64,000 nt of DNA from Chthoniobacterales bacterium (GCA_013815325.1 JACDGM010000002.1:1-64000), one strand, 5' to 3'; positions 20,998 to 30,837 are shown, counted from the stretch's first letter. Notes: generated by a model from the sequence alone, not told the origin. Numbers and translations: made by a program.

Positions 20998-21330
20998 CTA
21001 CTTCGCCTCGGCCAGTCTCTTCTTCGCCGGCTGTTCTTTTTTCTCCTGCAACTTTTGGTAATGCTGCCGGTAAACTTCCGGGTCGAGCTTGAACTTTGAA
21101 CGCAGCTTTGTGATGAGCTGCGAGTCGGCGTGGAAAATAAAGTTCACGAAGAAGCCCGCTTCGAGCTCGCCCGCGACGTAGGAAAACGGCCGTTTGTCCA
21201 TCTTCTGGACCTGCTCGACGGTCGCGCCTTCTTTCTGAAATTCGGACTCCAGACGGTCCACAATGTCCTTCACTGCATCTTCTTTGCCCTGCGTGTTGAG
21301 CACGATTAGAGCTTCATAACGATTGGTCAT
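20998..21330 (-). CDS. rpsF: Ribosomal protein bS6
   Basis: MTNRYEALIVLNTQGKEDAVKDIVDRLESEF...KMDKRPFSYVAGELEAGFFVNFIF; ATG at 21330. Confidence 0.93.
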   Translation of the reverse strand: MTNRYEALIVLNTQGKEDAVKDIVDRLESEFQKEGATVEQVQKMDKRPFSYVAGELEAGFFVNFIFHADSQLITKLRSKFKLDPEVYRQHYQKLQEKKEQPAKKRLAEAK

Positions 21331-21905
21331 ATTTCGGGTGTTTTGTTGAAAGCATTCATCGCAGCATTTGCTCCTTTGTCGATGGCGCACCGCACCGCTT
21401 CCGCCGCACGCACGAGCGTCTCGTCGAGCAGCTTTTTTTCTTCTTCAAAAAATCTGCCGAGCACGTAATCGACCGCGCCCTCGACAGGCGCAGCGCCGAT
21501 TCCGACGCGCAACCTGGGTACTGACTCGGTGCCGAAATGCTGGAAAATTGATTCGAGGCCGTTGTGCCCGCCGGAGCTGCCGTGCAAGCGGATGCGCAGC
21601 CGGCCGAGCGGTAGAGCGAAATCGTCGATGACGACGAGAATTTCCGAGGCCGCTATTTTGTAAAAATTGGCGATCGCGGAAAGCGCTTCGCCGCTGCGGT
21701 TCATAAAGGTGGCCGGCTTCACTAGAATCACTTCACTCTTCGCCCAGGCCGCGCCCCATTTTTCGGAGTAATCCCATGGCAATTTGCGATCGGCCGCGAG
21801 CCGGTCGAGAACCATGAAACCAACGTTGTGGCGCGTTCGCTGATATTCGCGACCGGGATTTCCCAGGCCGGCGACCAGGCGAATCGGCGCGACTTCTTCG
21901 TTCAC
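21327..21905 (-). CDS. pth: Peptidyl-tRNA hydrolase
   Basis: LVAGLGNPGREYQRTRHNVGFMVLD, SGGHNGLESI; GTG start at 21905 preferred because the upstream ORF extension is repeat sequence. Confidence 0.93.
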   Translation of the reverse strand: MNEEVAPIRLVAGLGNPGREYQRTRHNVGFMVLDRLAADRKLPWDYSEKWGAAWAKSEVILVKPATFMNRSGEALSAIANFYKIAASEILVVIDDFALPLGRLRIRLHGSSGGHNGLESIFQHFGTESVPRLRVGIGAAPVEGAVDYVLGRFFEEEKKLLDETLVRAAEAVRCAIDKGANAAMNAFNKTPEI

Positions 21906-21925
21906 GACTGCTCCGGCGCAGCGGT

Positions 21926-22032
21926 TGTCATTCTGAGCGCAGCGAAGAATCTCACAAGCCAGGATCAAGGTGGTCCAGAGCGAATCGGGTCGAGCGACGC
22001 TTGTGAGGTCCCTCGCTTCACTCGGGATGACA
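21926..22032. repeat. Intergenic palindromic repeat family B copy 2
   Basis: tgtcattctgagcgcagcgaagaatctcacaag ... cttgtgaggtccctcgcttcactcgggatgaca. Confidence 0.8.
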
Positions 22033-22062
22033 AGCTGGGGCGACTCGGGAAAGGGATTGCTG

Positions 22063-22740
22063 CTACTTCTTCGTTTCCTTCGCGCCGCCCGCGGCCGCTT
22101 CCGGCTCTTCCTTCTTCGCGGTGATGACTTCCGGCGCTGTCGGCGCTTCGGCCGTGGCCGCAGGCGCTTCTTCTACCGTCGGTGCGAGCACCGAGAAGGC
22201 AGTCAGATCGGCTGGGACACTGGTGGTGACCCCTTCGGGCAGCTTGATTTCGCGCACATGAATCGCGTCACCAATGTTGAGGTGCGACACGTCCACGGTG
22301 ATGACATCGGGGAGATCGCGGGGCAGACATTCGATCTCGAGCGAACGCACGTTCTGCTCGAGCAAGCCGCCAAAAGTTTTGACACCTTCCGCGGTACCGG
22401 TCGGCTCCAGCGGCACCTCGGCTTCGATCATTTCATCCATCGAGACGGCGTGAAAATCGACGTGCAAAATGTCGCCGCCGAGCGGGGAATGCTGCACTTC
22501 CTGCACGAGCGCCAAGCGGCCGCCACTCTCACCATCGATTTCTAGCTCGACGAGAATATTCTCCCCGGACGCGCGGCTCAGCATGTTTGAAATGTCGCGT
22601 TTGGCGACCTGCAGCAGCTCGGGCTGAGTCTTGCCGCCATAGATGACCGCTGGCACAGAGCCTTGCGCTTTGATCTTGCGAACGGCGGAGCGCCCGATGC
22701 CGGAACGGCGGGTCGCGGTGAGTTTTACTTGTTTGGCCAT
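22063..22740 (-). CDS. rplY: Ribosomal protein bL25 (CTC family)
   Basis: TATRRSGIGRSAVRKIKAQGSVPAVIYGGKTQPELLQV; C-terminal Ala/Glu-rich extension. Confidence 0.92.
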   Translation of the reverse strand: MAKQVKLTATRRSGIGRSAVRKIKAQGSVPAVIYGGKTQPELLQVAKRDISNMLSRASGENILVELEIDGESGGRLALVQEVQHSPLGGDILHVDFHAVSMDEMIEAEVPLEPTGTAEGVKTFGGLLEQNVRSLEIECLPRDLPDVITVDVSHLNIGDAIHVREIKLPEGVTTSVPADLTAFSVLAPTVEEAPAATAEAPTAPEVITAKKEEPEAAAGGAKETKK

Positions 22741-22744
22741 GGTA

Positions 22745-23716
22745 TCAGTTGGTTGTTTTTTTGCCGTTATCGATCTTGAAGAGCGACGAGACGGATTCGT
22801 CCTGATGAATCCGTTTAATGCTTTCGCCGAGCAGCTCCGAGACGGAAAGCACCGTGGTGGTAAATCCTGCCACCGCGCGAACAGGCGTGCTGTTGGTCGT
22901 AATCAATTCCTTAATCTGGGACTTTTGCAACCGCTCGATCGCCATATCGGCGAGCACGGCATGGGCGACTCCGGCGTAAACATCGAGGGCGCCGTTCCTT
23001 TTCAAAATCTCCGTCGCAGAGGTGAGCGTGCCCGCGGTCTCGGTGAGGTCGTCGACCAAAAGCACATCGTGACCTTCCACTTCGCCGATGAGATATTGCG
23101 CCTCGGTCTCGGTCGCGCTTTTGCGCTGCTTGGCCACGATTGCCAGATTCACCCCGAGCGCTTGCGAGTAAGCGGAGGCCATTTTCAAACCGCCGACGTC
23201 GGGCGAAACGACGACCGTTTTGCGCTTCAGGCGATCCCGCAGGTATCGGATCAAGACCGGCAGCGAATACAAATGATCGACCGGGATATCGAAAAATCCC
23301 TGCACCTGCTGCGCGTGCAGATCCATCGTGAGCACGCGGCTCACGCCCGCAGCGGTGAGGAGATTCGCAACCAGCTTCGCGGTGATCGGGACGCGCGGCT
23401 GATCTTTACGATCCTGCCGGGCATAACCGAAAAACGGAATCACCGCCGTGATGCGATCGGCGCTGGCGCGGCGCGCCGCATCCACCATGATGAGCAGCTC
23501 CATGAGGTGCTGGTTCGTCGGCGGGCAGGTCGGCTGCACGATGAAGACGTCGCGACCGCGAATGTTCTCGTCGATCTTGATGTAAGTCTCGCCGTCGGGA
23601 AACGAGCTGATCGTCGCCTGGCCGAGGGGCACGCCGATGACCGCGCAAATTTGCTGCGCCAACTCGCGATTCGCGGAGCCAGAGAAAACTTTGAGCTCGG
23701 GTTGGACGGCAAACAT
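22745..23716 (-). CDS. prs: Ribose-phosphate pyrophosphokinase
   Basis: LKVFSGSANRELAQQICAVIGVPLGQATISSFPDGETYIKI; VLLVDDLTETAGTL. Confidence 0.95.
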   Translation of the reverse strand: MFAVQPELKVFSGSANRELAQQICAVIGVPLGQATISSFPDGETYIKIDENIRGRDVFIVQPTCPPTNQHLMELLIMVDAARRASADRITAVIPFFGYARQDRKDQPRVPITAKLVANLLTAAGVSRVLTMDLHAQQVQGFFDIPVDHLYSLPVLIRYLRDRLKRKTVVVSPDVGGLKMASAYSQALGVNLAIVAKQRKSATETEAQYLIGEVEGHDVLLVDDLTETAGTLTSATEILKRNGALDVYAGVAHAVLADMAIERLQKSQIKELITTNSTPVRAVAGFTTTVLSVSELLGESIKRIHQDESVSSLFKIDNGKKTTN

Positions 23717-23796
23717 GGGTCGCGGGTCGCGGGGCGCTACCTTAGGCGCGAGCGCTCACCGTTGGCAAAAGAAGATTCGGGCGCTCCAATAAAAAC

Positions 23797-23826
23797 GGAG
23801 GCGACGGAATCTCTCCCGTCGCCTCC
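23797..23826. terminator. Perfect 11-bp stem-loop between prs and upstream gene
   Basis: GGAGGCGACGG-AATCTCTC-CCGTCGCCTCC, downstream of the 23944-24228 (-) gene. Confidence 0.7.
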
Positions 23827-23943
23827 GACAAACACCAACCAAAATTAACGACCAGAGCTTTTGGCGGCGCGCTCTGTTCCAGTCTTTTGGTTTTAGCAAA
23901 AACCTCATCGAGCCGTCAACGAAAAGCTTCGGGCGGCTGAAAT

Positions 23944-24228
23944 TTATTTCGCGAAGGATGCGCGCAGCTTGCTTTTTTTCTCCTCGCAATCTTCGTGCAA
24001 GCGACGCAGCTCGACAGATAATTGCTTCTCCAGCTTTTCGGTTTCGCCGAAGTTGCCGCTCTGCTGTGTCTCGCGGATTTGGCCTTGCAGGAAGAGCTCC
24101 TTCTCGGCGATACGCGCCTTGAAAGTGGAATCGATCTCTGCGATTGCCGCTTTCTGCGCATCGGTCAGCGAGACGGTCGGCGCTTTTTTTTCGAGGCGCT
24201 CCATGGCGAGTTCGTAGGCCGATTTCAT
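23944..24228 (-). CDS. Conserved hypothetical, charged/coiled-coil
   Basis: MKSAYELAMERLEKKAPTVSLTDAQKAAIAEIDSTFKARIAEKELFLQGQIRETQQSGNFGETEKLEKQLSVELRRLHEDCEEKKSKLRASFAK. Confidence 0.65.
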   Translation of the reverse strand: MKSAYELAMERLEKKAPTVSLTDAQKAAIAEIDSTFKARIAEKELFLQGQIRETQQSGNFGETEKLEKQLSVELRRLHEDCEEKKSKLRASFAK

Positions 24229-24278
24229 TCCAAGGATCAGTCTGGACTTGGCCGCCCGGCGAGGCAAGTTGCCGTTCC

Positions 24279-25049
24279 ATGGCCGGTAAGATTCAACTCA
24301 TCAGCACCGATTTCGACGGAACGCTCGTTTCGCATGCCAATGATCCGGTCTTCAATCGCGACTGCATGGAATTGATCGGGCAGCTGCAAAAAGAGGGAAC
24401 GATTTGGGCGATCAATACGGGGCGTTCGGTGGGCTTGCTCGAGGAAGGGCTCGAGGATTTCGCATTCCCGCTTCTGCCCGATTTCATCCTCACGAGCGAA
24501 CGCGACGTTTTTCGCCCGTCGGCGCGGGGATGGGAACCATGGGGCGACTGGAACGCGCGCTGCGCTCAAGCCCACGCGGAGCTTTACAACAATGCGTCGT
24601 CGGTCCTCGCGGAGGTGGTCGATTTTGTCGGGCAGAAAACAAAGGCGCGCGTCATTTATGAAGCAGAGGGAGCTGCGGGATTGATCGCGACGAGCGAGGA
24701 GGAGATGGACCTTCTCACGGCATTCATCGACCGGGCAAAAGCGAAGGAACCGAAGTTCCATTATCAGCGAAACACGATTTATTTGCGCTTCTGCCATGCT
24801 GATTACCACAAGGGAGCGGCGCTCGCGGAACTCTCGCGCCTAACGAATACGCCGAAGCAAGCGATCTTTGCCTGCGGCGATCATCACAATGATCTCTCGA
24901 TGCTCGATGGCCGTTACGCGGCGCTGCCCGCCTGTCCCGCGAACGCGATCGCGGAGGTGAAGGAAGCGGTGCGCCGCGGGGGCGGTTGGGTGTCAGAAAA
25001 CGAATTCGGCGCCGGCGTTCACGAAGCCCTGCGGCATTTTCTCGCCTAG
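24279..25049 (+). CDS. HAD-superfamily (Cof-type) hydrolase
   Basis: MAGKIQLISTDFDGTLVSHAND and CGDHHNDLSMLDGRYAALPACPANAIAEVK. Confidence 0.88.
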   Translation: MAGKIQLISTDFDGTLVSHANDPVFNRDCMELIGQLQKEGTIWAINTGRSVGLLEEGLEDFAFPLLPDFILTSERDVFRPSARGWEPWGDWNARCAQAHAELYNNASSVLAEVVDFVGQKTKARVIYEAEGAAGLIATSEEEMDLLTAFIDRAKAKEPKFHYQRNTIYLRFCHADYHKGAALAELSRLTNTPKQAIFACGDHHNDLSMLDGRYAALPACPANAIAEVKEAVRRGGGWVSENEFGAGVHEALRHFLA

Positions 25050-25078
25050 CGAAGCCGGATAACGGCGCATTCTTAAAT

Positions 25079-25184
25079 TGTCATCCCGAGCGCAGCGAGG
25101 GACCTCACGAGCCACTCGAGACGGCCATCAGATCGCGACCCGGGGAGTTATCCGTGAGGTCCCTCGCTCCGCTCGGGATGACAG
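25079..25184. repeat. Intergenic palindromic repeat family B copy 3
   Basis: tgtcatcccgagcgcagcgagggacctcacg ... cgtgaggtccctcgctccgctcgggatgaca. Confidence 0.88.
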
Positions 25185-25211
25185 ATAGCGAAGGCGGGGG
25201 CGCGTCTCGGG

Positions 25212-25718
25212 CTAACGAACGCCCAACTGCAGCCGCTCGTCTTCCGCGAGGATTTCGCCTAACGGCGGCCAGCTCACTTCGCTGTCCATGTCATGGAAGG
25301 CGTGCAGATATACCGCGACCGCTTCCGCTGGATATTTTTCGATCAATTGGGTGACCGCTTCGGTGAGCTTTTCTTTCGGCGGCGACTCCGGCAGATTTTC
25401 CACGGTGCCGTCCTCGTCCCGCTTGATCCCGACCGAGTCGAGCAAATCGCAAAGCATCGGCTTTTGCGCGCCGAGCAGCCAGGCCTGGAGCAGATGGGCG
25501 GCGAGGGTGTCGCTGATTTTACGGCTGAGCGCGCTTTGCAACCAAATGGTTCGTTCGTTAGGCGGCTTGCGCTCGACGAAGACGGCGCGCAGGTTGCGCT
25601 GATTCGCCAGTCCCTGGATGGCAGCTTTCAAGACCGGCTTCTGCTCTTTCTGCAGATAGCTGAAAATTTCTCCGGCCAAAGCGGGCGACATCTGCTGGAA
25701 GATTTCGTGCGATTTCAT
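25212..25718 (-). CDS. Hypothetical protein
   Basis: 168 aa, overlaps start of next gene by ATGA-type junction at 25715-25718. Confidence 0.65.
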   Translation of the reverse strand: MKSHEIFQQMSPALAGEIFSYLQKEQKPVLKAAIQGLANQRNLRAVFVERKPPNERTIWLQSALSRKISDTLAAHLLQAWLLGAQKPMLCDLLDSVGIKRDEDGTVENLPESPPKEKLTEAVTQLIEKYPAEAVAVYLHAFHDMDSEVSWPPLGEILAEDERLQLGVR

Positions 25719-26476
25719 CGGATTGATTCTGGGACCGCTGGCGACACAACAGCGGGAGCGCCTTCCGTGCGACTCTTTTTCGCCGCGAAGCTATTCGTCA
25801 TATAAGTGAGCAGGAGCACCCAAAAAACGAGCGCGAGGCTGAAGAGCGGGAACTGCAAAGCGAGCGGCAGGGAGTAAATGATCGCCATGAGCGGAATCCA
25901 AACGGCCCAGGTGGCGAGCAGGGTGGGCACGATTTTGTCCCGGTAATGCGCCCAAGTAAAGCCCCGGCCTAACGACTCCCGGCTGAATCCGCTGTTTTTC
26001 CATTCGTAGGTAAGGACGCCGAAAGGCGCGGCGAAAAATGGGTTGTAGCCAAATTGGTCAACGCAGATTTTGGCGAGCACCACCGGCACAGTGACGACGT
26101 TGCCGAACCAGGCCGCTTCGCTTCGATAGAGGAGATCGACCAACGAACCATCGAGCGCCCAAATCGGAATTGTAAAAAGAAGATTGTGGAGGTTTCGCCG
26201 CGTCGGATGCGCGCGCTGAAAAAAGATGATGAGGAAAAGTTCAGGTAAAATCGCGCCGGCGAGGACGGCCGCGCCGACGACGAAGAGGACTCCATGTCTC
26301 GCTTTGTAATCCGCGATCCCCTGGAGCGTCCGACTCGCCGCGGGCATCCAATAATAAGCCGCGAGCAAGCCGAACATGAGCGCCTGGATCAGCAACGCCG
26401 GCCAAAGATTCGCCCGCGCCGCTTCCCAGCCGAGTGCGAGGGAGGTGCGATGATGCGCGCGAGCAGCCGCCGTCAT
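25715..26476 (-). CDS. Hypothetical membrane protein
   Basis: 253 aa, multiple hydrophobic segments. Confidence 0.7.
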   Translation of the reverse strand: MTAAARAHHRTSLALGWEAARANLWPALLIQALMFGLLAAYYWMPAASRTLQGIADYKARHGVLFVVGAAVLAGAILPELFLIIFFQRAHPTRRNLHNLLFTIPIWALDGSLVDLLYRSEAAWFGNVVTVPVVLAKICVDQFGYNPFFAAPFGVLTYEWKNSGFSRESLGRGFTWAHYRDKIVPTLLATWAVWIPLMAIIYSLPLALQFPLFSLALVFWVLLLTYMTNSFAAKKSRTEGAPAVVSPAVPESIR

Positions 26477-26484
26477 CCGTAGCC

Positions 26485-28791
26485 TCAGAAGAGTTGCGGC
26501 TGATCGTCGTCGGCATTTGGCTGTCCGATGATCGAACGGATTTTCTCGAGCATCTCGCGAAAATCATACGGTTTCTGGATCGTGTCGATGACGCCGGCTT
26601 TCAAAATCTCGGAGCGAATATTTGGCTCGAGATAACCGCTCGCCACGATCGCGCGCACGTTAGGTTTGAGCTCTTTCATCTTCAGAAAAACCTCACGGCC
26701 GCCGAGCCGAGGTAAGCCGAGATCGCAGAGGACGAGACCAATCTCGTCCTTATGTTCGGTGAACATTTCCACCGCCTCCACGCCGTCCTTGGCCGCGAGT
26801 ACGCGATAACCGTCGCCCTCGAGCATGATGACCCCGAGCCCGCGCAACATCTCTTCGTCCTCCACCAGCATGATGGTGCGCGCGGGATCGTTAGGCCGAG
26901 CCGGAGCATTCTCGCCCTCCCCCGCGGCGGGTTCAGCGACGTGCTCCAGCGGCAGATAAACACTGAAGGTGGTGCCGTAGCCAGGCTCACTATCCACCTG
27001 CACGAAACCGCGGTGATTATTGACCACGCCGTAAACGACCGACAGCCCCAGCCCCGTCCCTTTGCCGCGCTCCTTCGTCGTATAGAACGGCTCGAAAATA
27101 TGCGGCTTCACCTGTTTGCTGATGCCACCGCCGGTGTCGACAACGCGGATGCAGGCGTAGCGCTCGGCCGTCACGCCGGTAAAATGTTCGCCGAGCTCCG
27201 CACCAGGCGTGGTGGCGCTCTCGAGCGTAATCGTGCCTCCGTCCGGCATGGCGTCGCGCGCATTCACGCAGAGATTCAGGAGCACTTGATGAATCTGGCT
27301 GCGATCGGCCTTCGCCAGCGGCAGGTTTGGTTGCAGATGGAGCACGAAATTAATCGTCTTCGGGAAAGTCGCTCCGAGCATGTTGTCCATTTCGCGGAGC
27401 ACGGCATTGAGATCGAGCGGGGCAACCTGCGCTTCGGTTTGGCGGGCTGAAGTGAGTAATTGCTGGACCAGCGCAGCGCCGCGCTCGACCGCCTCGCGGA
27501 TGACACGGATCGCCTCCGAGACGCGCTCGGGGTGCGACTGCCATTCCTCGATGCGCGTGGTGTAGCCGAGGATGATGGCGAGAATGTTATTGAAGTCGTG
27601 CGCAATGCCGCCAGCAAGCGTGCCGAGCCCCTCCATCTTCTGCGCCTGGATGAGCTGCTGCTCGAGCCGCTTGCGTTTGGTATCATTAAAAAGATAACCC
27701 TTCAGCTCGGTCGGATGGCCCGCGGGGTCGAAACTCCCGGTGAATCTGGCGGCGACATAAACCGCGTCCCCATCGCGTTGCCGCATCTCCAGTTCGTCGC
27801 GCTCCACACTCTCGTTAGGCCGGATCTCCGCAAGCAGGTCGAGCCCTTCCTTTTTCGTGCGCAAGAGCGACATAAAGTTCGCCCTCTTCGCTTCCTCGAT
27901 GGAATCAAAACCAAAAATCCGGACGAACGCCGGGTTGCAGGTCAGGATTGCGCCATCGGGTTTCATCATGAGGTTGCCGGTCAGATCTTCATCGACAAAA
28001 CGGCGATAGCGTTCCTCGCTCCGGCGCAGCGCCTCCGCTGCGCGGACGCGATCGGTCACGTCGGCGTTGATTTGCAACCAGGGCGCATCCGGCTTCGTAT
28101 CGGTCAGCGTCCAACTGCTCGCGACCACGATCTCGCCACCGTCGCGGCGGGTTTGCCAGAGTTCGCCTTCCCAATGGTCTTCCGCGCGGAAAGTCGCTTG
28201 GAGCCAGCCGAGGGTTTCGGCGGCGCGAGTTTTTAGCAACTCGTCCACGTTCTCACCGAGCGCCTCCTCGCGTTTCCAGCCATAGATGCGCTCGGCCCCG
28301 CGATTCCAATAAGTGATCCCGCCGGTCGAGTCGCAGATGACGATGGCGTCGCTCGCCAGATCGAGCAGCTCGGCGTGTTGCAGAAGGTCCCGCCGGACAT
28401 TTTGCAGGTCGCGTTCGGCACGCGCCTCGCGCAGCGCGCGCCGGACAGCCGGGCCAAGTTTCGAGAGATATTCTTTGCGGACGAAATCATTCGCACCCGC
28501 GTTCAAGATGGCGATGCCTTCGTCGGGAGTGAGCTTGCCGACGACAAAGATGAAGGGCACTCCGGGCCGTTTCGCTTGAGCAAGCGCGAGAGCGTGAAGT
28601 CCATCAAGCTCTGGGAGGAATCGCTCCGCGAGAATGAGGTCGAGCTCCGGCGCGTCCAGCGCCCTAACGAACTCTTCCTCCGTCCGCACGCGCTGGGCGG
28701 CGGACTCGATGCCGTTGCGTTCGAGCTCCGCGCGAACGACCGCGGCGTCGGCCGCGCTGGCCTCCAGATGAACGATCTGCAATGGCGACAT
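26485..28791 (-). CDS. PAS-containing hybrid sensor histidine kinase with N- and C-terminal receiver domains
   Basis: GGIAHDFNNILAIILGYTTRI, PDGGTITLESA, GTGLGLSVVYGVV, C-terminal TIMLVEDEEMLRGLG...LVLCDLGLPRLGG; N-terminal receiver-like MSPLQIVHLEASAADAAVV. Confidence 0.9.
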   Translation of the reverse strand: MSPLQIVHLEASAADAAVVRAELERNGIESAAQRVRTEEEFVRALDAPELDLILAERFLPELDGLHALALAQAKRPGVPFIFVVGKLTPDEGIAILNAGANDFVRKEYLSKLGPAVRRALREARAERDLQNVRRDLLQHAELLDLASDAIVICDSTGGITYWNRGAERIYGWKREEALGENVDELLKTRAAETLGWLQATFRAEDHWEGELWQTRRDGGEIVVASSWTLTDTKPDAPWLQINADVTDRVRAAEALRRSEERYRRFVDEDLTGNLMMKPDGAILTCNPAFVRIFGFDSIEEAKRANFMSLLRTKKEGLDLLAEIRPNESVERDELEMRQRDGDAVYVAARFTGSFDPAGHPTELKGYLFNDTKRKRLEQQLIQAQKMEGLGTLAGGIAHDFNNILAIILGYTTRIEEWQSHPERVSEAIRVIREAVERGAALVQQLLTSARQTEAQVAPLDLNAVLREMDNMLGATFPKTINFVLHLQPNLPLAKADRSQIHQVLLNLCVNARDAMPDGGTITLESATTPGAELGEHFTGVTAERYACIRVVDTGGGISKQVKPHIFEPFYTTKERGKGTGLGLSVVYGVVNNHRGFVQVDSEPGYGTTFSVYLPLEHVAEPAAGEGENAPARPNDPARTIMLVEDEEMLRGLGVIMLEGDGYRVLAAKDGVEAVEMFTEHKDEIGLVLCDLGLPRLGGREVFLKMKELKPNVRAIVASGYLEPNIRSEILKAGVIDTIQKPYDFREMLEKIRSIIGQPNADDDQPQLF

Positions 28792-28901
28792 GGAGGGTGG
28801 ACGTTGAGACGACCGCCGATTGGCCGCCGGGGTCCTTTCCTCGTTCACTCGTCCCACGTTCGCCAAGGCGCTGCCAGTTTCTTGAAGCATTGAAGCGTTA
28901 G

Positions 28902-28937
28902 ATCGTTAGGTAAAAGACGACAATTTTGCCTAACGAT
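28902..28937. terminator. Hairpin formed by inverted pair of the TCGTTAGG octamer
   Basis: ATCGTTAGGtAAAA-gacgacaa-TTTTgCCTAACGAT: 14 pairs including one T.G, 8-nt loop, just 3' of the POT gene. Confidence 0.75.
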
Positions 28938-28971
28938 TAACTGACCTGAGTTATGCGGCCCGATTCTCCGT

Positions 28972-30396
28972 TCACGGCATCCCGAGTTCGGTCGCCATCT
29001 CAGGCGGGCCGTGAATCCCAGGCTCCTGCGATTGGAGATACGTCCGTTCGCGGTAGTGACGCGAGACGAAGACGTAAATGACGGCAGCAGCAAACATGAG
29101 CAGGGTGAAGAAACGGAAGTAATTCGCCCCTTCCAGATTCATGCCCGCCGCTTTCAGTTTCGGGAGGAGGAAACTAATGAGCGACGGTATTTGATTTCCG
29201 AGCGCGATGGAGAGCAGCCACATCGCCATGAGCAAACTCTTCATGCGGTTCGGCGCCTGCGTGTAGGAGAATTCCAAGCCGGTGATCGAAACCATGACTT
29301 CGCCCGCGCTCAGGATGATGTAGGCGAGGAATTGCCAGCCGACGTTCGGGTGGCCGCCGTGATCGATGCTGAGTTGGATTCCCCAGATGACGACGAAGGA
29401 AAGGGCGGTGAGGAACAAGCCGATGCCGATCTTGCGCAAAGGCGTGAGGGGGAAGACGCGGCTGATCGCCGGATAGAGCCAGTAATTGAACAACGGAATC
29501 ATCGCCAGGATGAAAATCCCGTTTACGACGTTTACCTGCTCGGGCAGAAAATTGATCCCGAAGAAATGGAGATCCATATGCTGGCATTGGAGGGTCCATT
29601 CGCCGCCGCTGCTCTGATCCCAGAGCGCCCAGAAAATCATGGTGAAGGCAAAGATCTTCCAGACACGCGCGAGCACGCTCCGCCCTTCCTTGCTCTTCAG
29701 GTCGCGCAGAAAGCCAAGCCCGGCCGGCGGGATGTGCACCATCTTCTTGCGGCCGAGCCAGAAGATGATCGTGGCGATAAACATCAACACGCCGGGAAGC
29801 CCAAAGGCGTAACGAGGTCCCCACTTCTCGCTACGGAGCAGAACCGGACAAAGCCAGATCGAAAAAGCCGAGCCGAGGTTGATAGAAAAATAGAACCAGC
29901 CAAAAACGCGGGCGAGCAAATGCTTGTTCGACTCGCCGAACTGGTCGCCGACGTTCGCCGAGACGCACGGCTTGATCCCGCCAGCGCCGGCGGCGATCAG
30001 GATCAGCCCGATCGCGAGCACCCATTTCTGTCCGAAAGCGATCGCAAATGATGTATCCATCAACGCTAGGGTGAAATGGCCGAAGCAGTAAACGATGGAG
30101 AGATAAAGGATCGTCCGATATTTCCCCAGCCAGCCATCCGAAATGATCGCGCCGAAGAACGGCATCCAGTAAACCGAGGAAACGAATTGATGAAACCAGC
30201 CTTGCGCTTCGTTTTGCGGCATGCCCTCGAGCACGCCGGATTTATTCACCAGAAACTGCGTCATGAATCCGATGAGGATGGTCCGCATCCCATAAAAGCT
30301 GAAGCGCTCCGCGCCTTCGTTCCCGATGATGTAAGGCACGCCCGGCGGCATCGTCGTGATGTTGGGCGGAGTGCGCAGGTATTTATCGTCGGCCAT
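28972..30396 (-). CDS. POT/PTR family peptide MFS transporter
   Basis: GNEGAERFSFYGMRTILIGFMTQFL; GAGGIKPCVSANVGDQF; LGSAFSIWLCP. Confidence 0.92.
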   Translation of the reverse strand: MADDKYLRTPPNITTMPPGVPYIIGNEGAERFSFYGMRTILIGFMTQFLVNKSGVLEGMPQNEAQGWFHQFVSSVYWMPFFGAIISDGWLGKYRTILYLSIVYCFGHFTLALMDTSFAIAFGQKWVLAIGLILIAAGAGGIKPCVSANVGDQFGESNKHLLARVFGWFYFSINLGSAFSIWLCPVLLRSEKWGPRYAFGLPGVLMFIATIIFWLGRKKMVHIPPAGLGFLRDLKSKEGRSVLARVWKIFAFTMIFWALWDQSSGGEWTLQCQHMDLHFFGINFLPEQVNVVNGIFILAMIPLFNYWLYPAISRVFPLTPLRKIGIGLFLTALSFVVIWGIQLSIDHGGHPNVGWQFLAYIILSAGEVMVSITGLEFSYTQAPNRMKSLLMAMWLLSIALGNQIPSLISFLLPKLKAAGMNLEGANYFRFFTLLMFAAAVIYVFVSRHYRERTYLQSQEPGIHGPPEMATELGMP

Positions 30397-30538
30397 GGCG
30401 CTGCTTTTCGTTAGGCTGGTTTTTTGTCTGCGCTTTTGCAGCGCGGATTACACGGATAGGGAAGCTCGATTCGGGCCCTCCTGGATCTCTGCTCTCCATC
30501 CGTGGCGTCAGTGTAATCCGTTGTTCAAACTTTTTTCG

Positions 30539-30760
30539 TTAGGGCGTTTGACCTGGAAAAAAATTGGCGGGCGTGGGCGAAAGAGGCGGGGTGGGGATGG
30601 CGGCCTTCACTTCCTCTCTTCCGGGCTGGAGCGGGTGGAAATGTTCCCGTTGCAATTCGGGCAGCTCGCCCGGGTGATGACGTTCGCAGGAGGTGAAAAC
30701 GAGAAGCAAACCGGCGAGCACGCCGAGCGGAGAGAGCCGAGGACGAAACATGCGCGGCAA
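30539..30760 (-). CDS. Small putative lipoprotein
   Basis: MPRMFRPRLSPLGVLAGLLLVFTSCERHHP lipobox-like; 73 aa. Confidence 0.4.
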   Translation of the reverse strand: MPRMFRPRLSPLGVLAGLLLVFTSCERHHPGELPELQREHFHPLQPGREEVKAAIPTPPLSPTPANFFPGQTP

Positions 30761-30837
30761 GAGTAAGGGGCCAGTCGCGCGCCGCGCAACAAAAAGATTG
30801 GCGCGGCGCAGCCCGGGCTCCTAGCCTTCTGCGCACG

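Noticed and set aside
22643-23848. 401-aa + strand ORF over rplY/prs
   Set aside because: Antisense to two unambiguous housekeeping genes; no recognisable domain.
29011-30051. 346-aa + strand ORF over POT transporter
   Set aside because: Antisense artefact, charged low-complexity translation.
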